Shown here: positions 36,231 to 45,171 of the stretch, in pieces
Layout of the letters: each line of letters opens with the position of its first letter
Position numbering within the stretch: position 1 is the stretch's first letter
Assembly: GCA_029258795.1 (NCBI GenBank)
Contig: JAPDKB010000002.1
Location: 114,822-178,821, forward strand
Reading direction: 5' to 3'
Length of the DNA stretch: 64,000 nt
DNA from: an archaeon
Lineage (GTDB): Archaea > EX4484-52 > WAPT01
Position numbers and translations under genes: made by a program
The notes under the pieces: model-generated
Seen by the model: the letters and a program-made list of their open reading frames with translations, nothing else
What the model was told of the DNA's origin: nothing
Database searches by the model: none

Positions 36231-36349
36231 GGCTCAGCACCACAGAATGAAGGTGGGCGCAATTAACTTTAAAAAACTTGCATTATAGAATTGTTGTGTT
36301 CTCCTCAAAGGTGTTGTGAAAACGCACTCGATTTTGATGGTGATGCGAG

Positions 36350-36766
36350 ATGAACGTCAAGTTCGTTATAAACGATCCGAAAACAGGCAAGAGCTATCAG
36401 AAAGAAGTGGAGCAGAGCAAAATAGAAGCGCTGTTTGGCCTGAAGATTGGGGACGAGTTTGATGGTGGCATAATCGATTTGCCCGGATACAAGCTGAAAA
36501 TAACCGGTGGAAGCGATAAGGACGGGTTCCCCATGAAGAAGGGTGTTGAAGGCACTGGCAGAAAAAGACTTCTTCTTTCAGGAGGTGTCGGTTACAACCC
36601 CAAGGAAAAAGGAGTGAAAAGAAGAAAGACGGTGAGGGGAGAAATGATAGCAGAAGACATAGCACAGATAAACTGCATGGTTGTGAAGGTGGGTAAGCAG
36701 AGCTTGGATGAGCTGTTCGGAAAAGCGGGTGGAGAGCAGGAAGCTCAGGCAGAACAGGCGGCTTAA
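36350..36766 (+). CDS. 30S ribosomal protein S6e
   Basis: MNVKFVINDPKTGKSYQKEVEQ...GLKIGDEFDGGIIDLPGYKLKITGGSDKDGFPMKKGVEGTGRKRLLLSGGVGYNPKEKGVKRRKTVRG. Confidence 0.96.
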   Translation: MNVKFVINDPKTGKSYQKEVEQSKIEALFGLKIGDEFDGGIIDLPGYKLKITGGSDKDGFPMKKGVEGTGRKRLLLSGGVGYNPKEKGVKRRKTVRGEMIAEDIAQINCMVVKVGKQSLDELFGKAGGEQEAQAEQAA

Positions 36767-36800
36767 TTCCTTCTAATTTTATCTCATTTGCTTTTTGACC

Positions 36801-37391
36801 TCACACGAGGGAGAACTTGAGGTAAACTCCCCCATCCTTAACTCGGTTCTCCACCAGCCGGTAGGATGAAGGAATATCCAGAATCTTGAAATACATGGTA
36901 TCTTTGGCATAAGCTCTGAATTCTGCCGATTCATCCAGCTGAATTATCTCTATGTCCTCAGGACTCTTAACACCTTCCACTTCCATTTCAACTTCTATGA
37001 CGCTTCCTTCCTTCTTTATCGATTTTATCTTGGGCTCTTTCACGCTCTTGAATTTTCTCTCCTTCTTTCCATCCTTTCTATCAGTCAGCACGTTAGCCAT
37101 TTCTGGAGAATTATGAACGTTGCCTCCCTGCTCCACCTTGACGCCAGCCGGCGTTATCCTTATCTTAACTACATGCTTTTGTGGGGGAGCCGGCATGCGT
37201 TCTCTTTCCGCATCCATTCCCATAAAATCGCGTAGCATGTCATTTGCCATCTTCATCATTTTCTCCATCACGTCCTCCATCCCGAATTCGAGTATATTTT
37301 TCCATCTTGGCTCGATCTTGTTTCCGCAGAATGGACAGTAATTCCATTCCTTGTTCAGCTCGGATCCACAGTTTTTACATTTCCTGCTCAT
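36801..37391 (-). CDS. Zinc ribbon + Hsp20/CS-like domain protein
   Basis: CKNCGSELNKEWNYCPFCGNKI followed by a beta-sandwich C-terminal domain. Confidence 0.6.
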   Translation of the reverse strand: MSRKCKNCGSELNKEWNYCPFCGNKIEPRWKNILEFGMEDVMEKMMKMANDMLRDFMGMDAERERMPAPPQKHVVKIRITPAGVKVEQGGNVHNSPEMANVLTDRKDGKKERKFKSVKEPKIKSIKKEGSVIEVEMEVEGVKSPEDIEIIQLDESAEFRAYAKDTMYFKILDIPSSYRLVENRVKDGGVYLKFSLV

Positions 37392-37409
37392 AACTAAACG
37401 CACCACAGA

Positions 37410-37691
37410 TTACTTGTTCAACACGGTTTTCAGGATGTCAAGCGGCTCGTTCGGCTTTATTTCAAAGCCCCTTGCCGTCAATGCCAGAACCATCCAGAAC
37501 ACATCGGAGATGGTTTTGAGTGATGCTATAAACGATGTGTGCTTCCCCTCAAATATGAGCGTTGTTCCCTCATAATCGAATGTTACCTGAGTGAACTCTC
37601 CTGCCTTCAGCTCGAGCTCCTGTCCTTCAGCCCCCACTATGGTGAGGTATAGGTTTTCCGGGGGCTTTATGCTTATGGTATAATCTGGCAT
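37410..37691 (-). CDS. Hypothetical protein (93 aa)
   Basis: Open frame with SD-like upstream region, co-directional with neighbours. Confidence 0.5.
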   Translation of the reverse strand: MPDYTISIKPPENLYLTIVGAEGQELELKAGEFTQVTFDYEGTTLIFEGKHTSFIASLKTISDVFWMVLALTARGFEIKPNEPLDILKTVLNK

Positions 37692-37776
37692 ATCACATCA
37701 CCACTAACATAATTCAGCTTAGCACTTTATATAAGTTTCGAAGAATTTTTATCCGGATTTCTAAAAGAAAATTGTT

Positions 37777-38427
37777 TTAGCCACTCCTGAAATTCTTTTT
37801 CCACCAGTCACAAACATCCCTTATCGGGCACTCTTTGCACTTCGGCTTTAAGGGCTTGCAGATGCTCTGGCCAAAGCGAACCATCGTTAAATTGACCTTT
37901 CTCCACCATTCCTTCGGCACGAGTTTCTTTAGCTCCTTTTCTGTCTGTTCTGGTGTGACTGTACTCACAATTCCAATCCTGTTGGAGATGCGATGCACAT
38001 GCGTATCAACTGGAAGTGCATCCTTGTTGAAACCGTAGGCAAGAACACACCCCGCAGTTTTCCTACCAACACCTGGCAATGATAGCAGCTCCTCCTCGCT
38101 TGAAGGCACCTTTCCGCCATATTTCTCCAGCAGTATTCTGCTCACCTCCACTATTCGCTTCGCTTTCTGCCTGTAAAACCCCGCATTTTTTATCAGCTCC
38201 GCCACTTTTTCCTCTCCTGCCTTCACCATCTTTTCTGGAGTATCATATTTTTTGAAGAGTTTCTCGCTTGCCTCGTAGGTCTGCTCATCTCTGGTGCGCT
38301 GCGAGATGATGGTTGAGATGAGAACCCGGAACGGATCGTTGAAATAGAGGTGCTCATCCCAGTACCGAGGCACGAGCTTTTCAATAATGGCTCTGATTTT
38401 CTTTTCAACGTCACTTCCTGCAGGCAT
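37777..38427 (-). CDS. nth: Endonuclease III (Nth), Fe-S DNA glycosylase
   Basis: LLSLPGVGRKTAGCVLAYGFNKDALPVDTHVHRISNR; CKPLKPKCKECPIRDVC cluster loop. Confidence 0.95.
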   Translation of the reverse strand: MPAGSDVEKKIRAIIEKLVPRYWDEHLYFNDPFRVLISTIISQRTRDEQTYEASEKLFKKYDTPEKMVKAGEEKVAELIKNAGFYRQKAKRIVEVSRILLEKYGGKVPSSEEELLSLPGVGRKTAGCVLAYGFNKDALPVDTHVHRISNRIGIVSTVTPEQTEKELKKLVPKEWWRKVNLTMVRFGQSICKPLKPKCKECPIRDVCDWWKKNFRSG

Positions 38428-38480
38428 ACTTGAAAAAACTAACAAAAAAACTTTAAATTTCATGGAATAAAAACTGTTTC

Positions 38481-38666
38481 ATGGAGGGGTATTCGATTAA
38501 AGAAGGTCAAACCGACGTGGTATGGGTTGGTGGTGAACCATACCGACTGGGGAAGTTGAACCCGATCAGCGATACAGTGTTGAACGAGCTTAAGGAGATG
38601 AGCGGAAAATATCCTATCATCGCTCTTGGCGATGAACTCTATCTACTTGAAAGAATTGAAAGATAA
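38481..38666 (+). CDS. Hypothetical protein (61 aa)
   Basis: Short well-formed ORF between divergent/convergent genes. Confidence 0.4.
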   Translation: MEGYSIKEGQTDVVWVGGEPYRLGKLNPISDTVLNELKEMSGKYPIIALGDELYLLERIER

Positions 38667-38707
38667 AGGGAGAAAAGCGAAAGAAAAAATCAGCAAAGTG
38701 CTTTTGA

Positions 38708-39190
38708 TTACCTCACCACAGCACCGTCCTTCACGTTTTTTTCAGGCTTTAACTCGTGTCCGTCAGCGAGCAGTTTCTTACCGTTCCAAGTCACGCACCC
38801 ATTCTTTACTGTGAGCTTGTGCTTGGTGAACTTCTCGAAGGATATCTGCTCTGGAAGCGTTTCAACTACACTTTCATCCATCCCTTCTGGCAGGGCAACG
38901 CTACCGAGATCAGCGTCGCTGGTTATAAGCGTTATTGTGCTGCCATCGTCAGCTGCAAGCACCATGCCCTCGCTCACCACACCTCTTATCTTCGCGTGCT
39001 TCAGATTGCAAAGCACAGCCACTTTCTTCCCTTTAAGTTCATTTATCTCGTATATTCCTCTCAGTCCTGCGACAAGCTGCCTTTCCTCATCACCTAGATC
39101 CACACTTAAAATATACAGTTTGTCCGCGTCTGGATGATTCTCAACATCCACAATTCTGCCGGTTTTTATGAGGAGAGCGAAACCTTCCAT
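38708..39190 (-). CDS. Stand-alone tRNA-binding (EMAPII/MetG C-terminal-like) domain protein
   Basis: GRIVDVENHPDADKLYILSVDLGDEERQLVAGLRGIYEINELKGKKVAVLCNLKHAKIRGVVSEGMVLAA. Confidence 0.9.
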   Translation of the reverse strand: MEGFALLIKTGRIVDVENHPDADKLYILSVDLGDEERQLVAGLRGIYEINELKGKKVAVLCNLKHAKIRGVVSEGMVLAADDGSTITLITSDADLGSVALPEGMDESVVETLPEQISFEKFTKHKLTVKNGCVTWNGKKLLADGHELKPEKNVKDGAVVR

Positions 39191-39243
39191 GAATTCCACC
39201 CCTCTAATAGTTTTTGGATTGAACTGGGTGTGTCTCACCCCAT

Positions 39244-40032
39244 TCAGAACACGCTCACAAGCTCATCAAGCCTTCTTATTATTTCAGATGGCTTGTACTC
39301 GCCCTTGGCCTTTCTCGCTTCCTCCTCGCTCGTAACGCCTGTCAGAACGAGCACCGATCTGAATCCGCACCGGTTTGCAAGCACCATGTCAGTGTATATG
39401 TCATCTCCAACTATGACTGTATCCTCTGGAAAGCTCTTTATGGTTTTGAGCACTGCCTCTCTCATGGCCTCTGAAGGCTTACCCAGATTCATGACAGGCA
39501 CGTGCTTCATGGCCTGCAGAGCTCTTATGATGGGAAGCTCCGCTGGAATCTTTGTGCCGTTGCTTCCTATCTGCCAGTAGGGATAACTTCCTGTAGCGTA
39601 AACGCTTGCTTCTCTTTCCACAAGTTCAAAAGCCCTTTTCAACTTCCAGATGTTGAAGTTTCGATCAACAGAGATGAGGACGTGTTTTGCATTTTCATTA
39701 ACCTTTATATCCTGAATTGAAAGCTCCTTCACCAGACCCTGCTCCCCAATAACATAAACGCTGTTCACTCCCTTTTTGCGGAAATATCGAGCAGCAGAAT
39801 AACCGGAGCTTATTATTCTGTCAGGGGATGTCTTTATCCCCATTTTTGCGAGCTTCCTTGCCAGCCCCTCCCTTGAAAGCACTGTGTTGTTCGTTATGAA
39901 ATAAACATCTTTGCCATCCTCTTTAAGCTTCTCGACTGTGTATTTTGCTTGTGGGAGGAGTTCATTCCAGTTCCAGATTGTGCCATCGAGGTCAAATATA
40001 ACCGTCCTGATATTTTTCATGAAGTTCAGCAT
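39244..40032 (-). CDS. HAD-superfamily hydrolase (NagD-like)
   Basis: TVIFDLDGTIWNW, VYFITNNTVLSREGLARKLAKMGI, FPEDTVIVGDDIYTDMVLANRCGFRSVLVLTGVT. Confidence 0.92.
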   Translation of the reverse strand: MLNFMKNIRTVIFDLDGTIWNWNELLPQAKYTVEKLKEDGKDVYFITNNTVLSREGLARKLAKMGIKTSPDRIISSGYSAARYFRKKGVNSVYVIGEQGLVKELSIQDIKVNENAKHVLISVDRNFNIWKLKRAFELVEREASVYATGSYPYWQIGSNGTKIPAELPIIRALQAMKHVPVMNLGKPSEAMREAVLKTIKSFPEDTVIVGDDIYTDMVLANRCGFRSVLVLTGVTSEEEARKAKGEYKPSEIIRRLDELVSVF

Positions 40033-40092
40033 GTGACATCACAATAGAGTAGAGGCAGATTAAATTTTTATTTATTCCTCCAGAGTCAAGTC

Positions 40093-41148
40093 ATGATGAA
40101 GGAAGTGGGGAAGGAGACGTTGTTCAACCTTCGCGAGCTCCTCCAGAAGAGGAGGGAAGAGCTGAAAAGGATTGCGCGAGAGCTGGAGAAAAACGTGAGC
40201 TTGAGATCTGTTGTTCGTGAGAAACTGAAGCAGCTGGCATGCGTTGTTGCGGGTGTTGATGGCGGTTGCTACGTTTTTGAGGAGCTATCGATAAGCTTGC
40301 TTGCTTTGCGGGCTGCCTCAGCCATTATGACTATTGATGGTGGGAAGGTAGTTTCGGTGGAGCATGTTCCCGCAGGATATATTGCGCCAAAGGTTTTGCT
40401 GGTGGAGGATGATGAAGATGATGCTGGCAGGGCACTCTCAATTCAGACGATGAGAGTGCTGGAAGAGGTGGCTCTGGCAAAAAGGCTTGCTGAAAACAAA
40501 AAGCCGGACATCCTGTTTTTGCATGGCCCTCTGCTTCCACATTTTCTCGCAAGAGCCGCAACGCTTGATTCGGGAAATGGAGAGAAACCTGCACGCTCCC
40601 GCTACAGAGCGGTGCTTCAGAATCTGGCTGAAATTGTGAGGCGGGCGGATGAAAGCGGGATGGTGGTGGCGGGAGTGGTTGAGGATAGCAGGGGAAGAAC
40701 GCTACTGAGTACGATTGAGGATGAGGTGAGTGCTGGTGGCATGAGCGATACCGCGGCTTTGGACATCATCATGCGCAAGAACCAGTACACCATGCCGGTT
40801 CTTTACACAAATCCAGCGGTGAACAACACGCTTTCTTATCTCTATCCTGAATTGCGCAGAGCTCTTGATAGAGTGTTTGTGTTCTACCTCAAAAATGCGG
40901 AAGCCGACGTTCCGATACGCATCGAGTTCTATAAGCCAGAGGCGTTTACTATTGAGGAGACAGCCGAAAAAATAGCACGGAGTGTGGTAGCGCAAACACT
41001 CACATCTACATACTCCGTTCCAGCGGTTCTTGTGGAAGCGGACAGGAGAGCAAGGATAACTAAGAAGGAAGCGGAACTCTTACTCCTGCGGGAGCTGGGC
41101 AGTGAGGCCCTCAAGCTCGTGAAGAGGAGAAAGCGCAGGTTCGTGTAA
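40093..41148 (+). CDS. nurA: NurA 5'-3' nuclease domain protein
   Basis: VVAGVDGGCYVFEELSISLLALRAASAIM, DILFLHGPLLPHF, VVAGVVEDSRGRTLL. Confidence 0.8.
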   Translation: MMKEVGKETLFNLRELLQKRREELKRIARELEKNVSLRSVVREKLKQLACVVAGVDGGCYVFEELSISLLALRAASAIMTIDGGKVVSVEHVPAGYIAPKVLLVEDDEDDAGRALSIQTMRVLEEVALAKRLAENKKPDILFLHGPLLPHFLARAATLDSGNGEKPARSRYRAVLQNLAEIVRRADESGMVVAGVVEDSRGRTLLSTIEDEVSAGGMSDTAALDIIMRKNQYTMPVLYTNPAVNNTLSYLYPELRRALDRVFVFYLKNAEADVPIRIEFYKPEAFTIEETAEKIARSVVAQTLTSTYSVPAVLVEADRRARITKKEAELLLLRELGSEALKLVKRRKRRFV

Positions 41149-41202
41149 AACCTTAAAAAGCTTTACTCCAATTTTTTACTATCTAATAATGGTGAAAATG
41201 GT

Positions 41203-42027
41203 ATGTATGGCACCACTCCTTTAATAGACGTTCTGAGAGAGGGTAAGGAGCGCAATCTTTTCAGGGATGAAGGATTCCGGCGTGTTTGCAGCGAGATAAC
41301 GGATAGTGTGTACGCGCACATTAAAAAGTTGAGCGATGAAGATGAGCGTGCTTATTATGGGCTTCGAAGGGAACTGGTCGAGCTTGCTGTCAAAACCGCC
41401 GCCTATGAATCTTCCTACGGTAACGAATCCGAAAGGATTGTGAACAAATATAACTTCCATGAGGTTTTCAAGAGCAGCGCATCAAGGAGGGGGTATGGAG
41501 AGCTCCTCTACCTTTTCGTAAAAACTGTAACTCTCACCGAGGGCGGAGACAGAAGCGTTGATTTCCAGCCGGTGGCGGATGCTCGCATTCAAACCACCAG
41601 TGGAGAGAGATACATCGCATGCTATGCGATGATGGTATCTCACCCCTCCGATCTTGAAGAAAGTGGGGACATGGTTGTGGAGTATGTTGGGCACATCAAA
41701 CTGGATCCGAATGATCCGTTTGAAATAGGAGAAATTGGCGTTTATCGGACTTCAAATGAAGTGATGGAGAAGGAGGAAATTGAAGATATGTTGGGATGTC
41801 CTTACGAAAATGCACGATGTCTTATCAAAATAGCCGGACCGGAGATCTTCTCTCCGGGAGAGGAGATACCAACATATAAATATATTGAAAGTCAACTGAT
41901 CGATAAGCTTGGAGAACACTTGCTTCAATGGATCAAAAAGCTCAGTATAAAGAAGTTCAGAGAGAGATTGCCGCATGTTTTCATTCCATCATACTCAAAT
42001 GATGAATACCCGAGGGAGGTGTGGTGA
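41203..42027 (+). CDS. Hypothetical protein (274 aa), downstream of nurA
   Basis: Long ORF with coding character; no family recognised. Confidence 0.65.
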   Translation: MYGTTPLIDVLREGKERNLFRDEGFRRVCSEITDSVYAHIKKLSDEDERAYYGLRRELVELAVKTAAYESSYGNESERIVNKYNFHEVFKSSASRRGYGELLYLFVKTVTLTEGGDRSVDFQPVADARIQTTSGERYIACYAMMVSHPSDLEESGDMVVEYVGHIKLDPNDPFEIGEIGVYRTSNEVMEKEEIEDMLGCPYENARCLIKIAGPEIFSPGEEIPTYKYIESQLIDKLGEHLLQWIKKLSIKKFRERLPHVFIPSYSNDEYPREVW

Positions 42028-42030
42028 GGT

Positions 42031-42846
42031 ATGGAAAGGAAGGACGGTGTGAGGATAAGCAATGAGGTGTATCGGGAACTTCTTCACGGAACCAAGCCCG
42101 GAATACCTGAAAGTTCATACATCACGAGGTTTCTGGAGCTTGCAAATGAAGAAGTAAGGAAGGATTTGATGGAAAGTGTGAGGTACGACTACGGAGGAAA
42201 CACGGAGTTCCTTTATTTGCTGAGCGGGGTGCTGCTCTCTATTGGCCCAACACCCGAAATGGCAGCAAATGAAATCAACATGTCCGAAAGAGTTTATGCT
42301 GAGGTGAAAAATACAGCGGAGTATGCATGGAGGAACAAAATAAAACTCGGAAACTTCGACCTGTATCTTCTCACCCAGAAGGAAGCGGAGGAACTGGGGA
42401 TTGAGAGACCGATCGCAGTAATAAGGCACGGAAACAGCTACTTTGTGCCGGTAGAGAAGCTTGATGAGAGCGGTTACTGGTGCGTTAATCTCTCGAATCT
42501 GCGAGAAGGAGCGGTGATCAGATTAAAAGACAATAAGATTTCAATCGAAAAGGCAGAAGCACCGAAATTCTACAACAAGGACATCACGATAAGTCAGGAG
42601 AGCTTCATTCACGAGTTTTACGAGAATTTATCTAGAAGTTTTGCCAGAGAAGAACAATTCCCGGACCTACCACCAGAAAGAAAAATGTTGAAGGAAGAGA
42701 GCAGGGGCAGGAACAGGATATTAGATCCTGCGGAGCACGCGATACTCAAGGGTGAGCATCAGAAGGTTAAAGAGCTTCTGGAAGGGTACGACAAACCGGT
42801 TGATTTCAGCGAGCTCTGGGATGATGAAGAAAGCGGTCATCAGTAA
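42031..42846 (+). CDS. Hypothetical protein (271 aa)
   Basis: 3-nt gap after the preceding gene; no family recognised. Confidence 0.65.
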   Translation: MERKDGVRISNEVYRELLHGTKPGIPESSYITRFLELANEEVRKDLMESVRYDYGGNTEFLYLLSGVLLSIGPTPEMAANEINMSERVYAEVKNTAEYAWRNKIKLGNFDLYLLTQKEAEELGIERPIAVIRHGNSYFVPVEKLDESGYWCVNLSNLREGAVIRLKDNKISIEKAEAPKFYNKDITISQESFIHEFYENLSRSFAREEQFPDLPPERKMLKEESRGRNRILDPAEHAILKGEHQKVKELLEGYDKPVDFSELWDDEESGHQ

Positions 42847-45119
42847 ACTCTCGTGGCTTTCGTCACATCTTTTTTCCCTTCTCCTCTTTCAAATCTGTAG
42901 AGGTGCTCCGCTGCACTTTCCGCAAGCGTTTCATCATGCGTTATGAGTATCACCTGTTTCAGGACTTCAACCGCTCTTTCTCTGAGCGTTCTGCCCAGCT
43001 CTTCAACCGCCTTGCTGTCCAGATTGTGTGTGGGTTCATCCAGAATCATGACCTTGAAGGAAGGAGCGAGCAGGTTGGCAAGTGCAAGCCTCAGGGTTAG
43101 AGCGGCGGTCATTCTCTCTCCTCCAGAAACGAAAGTGTCGGCATCAACCCACACACCCTCGCTGCTGAGAAGCCTTAGCACGTAGCCATCCTCCACGAAA
43201 AGCTTGACATCCTGATAATCCTCATAAGGATATAGCACTTCCCATATCCTGCTCATCTGGAAGTTGAGGGCAGCGACAAATTCTTCCCTTATTTCCACCT
43301 GCGCCTTTATGAGCACGTCCTGAAGCTTGATGAGCATCCCAACCTTTTCCTTCAAGCTCTCGATTTCCTCCTCAATCTTTCGAATGGTTTCTACCCTCTC
43401 CTTAATCTCGTTGAGGCGGTGTTCCTTTTCCTTTATCACTTCATTCAGCCTGCTGAGTTCACCTTTCACCGCACCAACCTTCTGGTTGAGCTCCATCACC
43501 ACTTTCTCAGCTTCTTTCAGCTCGGCTTCATCAACCTTCAAGCTCATCAATTCCCTTTCAAGTTCGGCAACACCTTTCTCTATACTTCTTATCCTTCCCG
43601 CTTTTTCTATGAGGTCCAGAAGCTTCTCCACCTCTTTAAGCTCCTTCTCAATTTTTTCTTTTTCAACTTCCTTCAACTCTTTCTCAATCTGCTGAATATT
43701 TTTTTCCAAAGAGCCCAGCACCCTCCCACTGTCTTCAACCGATTTTCTCCTTTTTTCTGCCATTTCTGCCATCGATTTCAGCTTCAGCGCTTCATCCTTT
43801 TTCTTTTTCAACTCGTTCAACTCTTCCATAAGCTTTTTCCGCTTTACATTGAGCTCACCAATTTTCCTTCTGAATTCTTCAATTCTTTTTTCCTTAACCG
43901 CAATTAGTTCCTTTTTCTTTGCATATGTTAGCTTGCTCTCACAGACAGGACATGCAGCTTCCGCTTTTTTCAACGCATCAATGCTTTCTCTTTCATTATC
44001 TATGGCCGTCTTGAACATGGATACTTTCTCAATCAGCGACTTCTCCTCCATTTCGAGAGATTTTATAGTATTTTCAATCTCTTCCACATTTGGCGCTTCC
44101 TTTAACTTCTCCTCAAGTTTCCTTATCTCCTCTTCATCCCGCTTTATCTGCTCTTCAATCACGCGCTTTCGGGATTTCAGAGCTTCAAGCTCTTTTTCCT
44201 TCAAGTTAATTTCTTTCAGAGTCCTTTCAAGTTCCGACTTTCTCGCTTCAACTTCATCCTTTTTCTTTTTCTCCAGCTCCTCTACACTCATTCCATTCCT
44301 TTTTATCTCTTCAAGAAGAGCGTTTATCTCACCCTTTAGCGATGAAATTCTGTTGTTCAAGATATCGGCTTTCGCTTTCTTCTGTTTCAAATCATCCAGT
44401 TTGCTTTTTTTGTTTGTCAGCTCGTCTTCCAGCTTTTGGGCTTCTTTTTTCTTCTCCTCCAGCTCCCTTCGTTTTATTTCCAGATCCTCTTCCATCTTCT
44501 TTACATCAACACTTTCCATATCCTTTTTCCATTGAGTGAGCATGCTTTCTTTCGTCTGAATCTCCTTCTTAATGTTGTTTATTAGGGTTACCAAATTTGA
44601 CCGTGCGCTCTCTATCTTATCTATCCTCAAAATCTCATCCATCTTGGCTTTTCTTTCAGCCGGTCTGAGGGAGAGAAAAGCATCTATCCTATTCTGTTCT
44701 CCATAAACTATTTGTACGAAAGTGTCGTAATCAACACCCGTGATTTTTTCAACAACTTTGGTAACCTCGTTGGTTTGGGGTGCCGCCAGAAGCCTGCCAT
44801 CTTCTCTTATCTCGCTGTGATACGTGCCCTTGTTAATACTGACCTTCCTAACAACTTCGTAAGTTTTCCCGTCTATTTCCATCCACACTTTAACTTCCGC
44901 TTCATGTTTTCGTGTTGGAAACTTCATGACGAGATCCTGAATCTTCAGCTTTCTGGACTGAATGGACGGAGTTGTGCCGTACAGGCAGAAACAGACGGCT
45001 TCAAGCACAGAGCTCTTGCCAGAACCCATTGAGCCAAGAAGACAGTTCACACCCTCTGCGAATTCCAGCTCGCTGTGTAGATGTGTCTTCCAGTTTTTGA
45101 GCTCAACCTTTGTAATCAT
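42840..45119 (-). CDS. rad50: DNA double-strand break repair ATPase Rad50
   Basis: LLGSMGSGKSSVLEAVCFCLYG Walker A, CPVC zinc hook, FVSGGERMTAALTLRLALANLLAPSFKVMILDEPTHNLD. Confidence 0.96.
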   Translation of the reverse strand: MITKVELKNWKTHLHSELEFAEGVNCLLGSMGSGKSSVLEAVCFCLYGTTPSIQSRKLKIQDLVMKFPTRKHEAEVKVWMEIDGKTYEVVRKVSINKGTYHSEIREDGRLLAAPQTNEVTKVVEKITGVDYDTFVQIVYGEQNRIDAFLSLRPAERKAKMDEILRIDKIESARSNLVTLINNIKKEIQTKESMLTQWKKDMESVDVKKMEEDLEIKRRELEEKKKEAQKLEDELTNKKSKLDDLKQKKAKADILNNRISSLKGEINALLEEIKRNGMSVEELEKKKKDEVEARKSELERTLKEINLKEKELEALKSRKRVIEEQIKRDEEEIRKLEEKLKEAPNVEEIENTIKSLEMEEKSLIEKVSMFKTAIDNERESIDALKKAEAACPVCESKLTYAKKKELIAVKEKRIEEFRRKIGELNVKRKKLMEELNELKKKKDEALKLKSMAEMAEKRRKSVEDSGRVLGSLEKNIQQIEKELKEVEKEKIEKELKEVEKLLDLIEKAGRIRSIEKGVAELERELMSLKVDEAELKEAEKVVMELNQKVGAVKGELSRLNEVIKEKEHRLNEIKERVETIRKIEEEIESLKEKVGMLIKLQDVLIKAQVEIREEFVAALNFQMSRIWEVLYPYEDYQDVKLFVEDGYVLRLLSSEGVWVDADTFVSGGERMTAALTLRLALANLLAPSFKVMILDEPTHNLDSKAVEELGRTLRERAVEVLKQVILITHDETLAESAAEHLYRFERGEGKKDVTKATRVY

Positions 45120-45171
45120 ACAATTCCTGATAATCCGCAAAATCTTAAAAACCCTTCACCTTACTCAAAAA

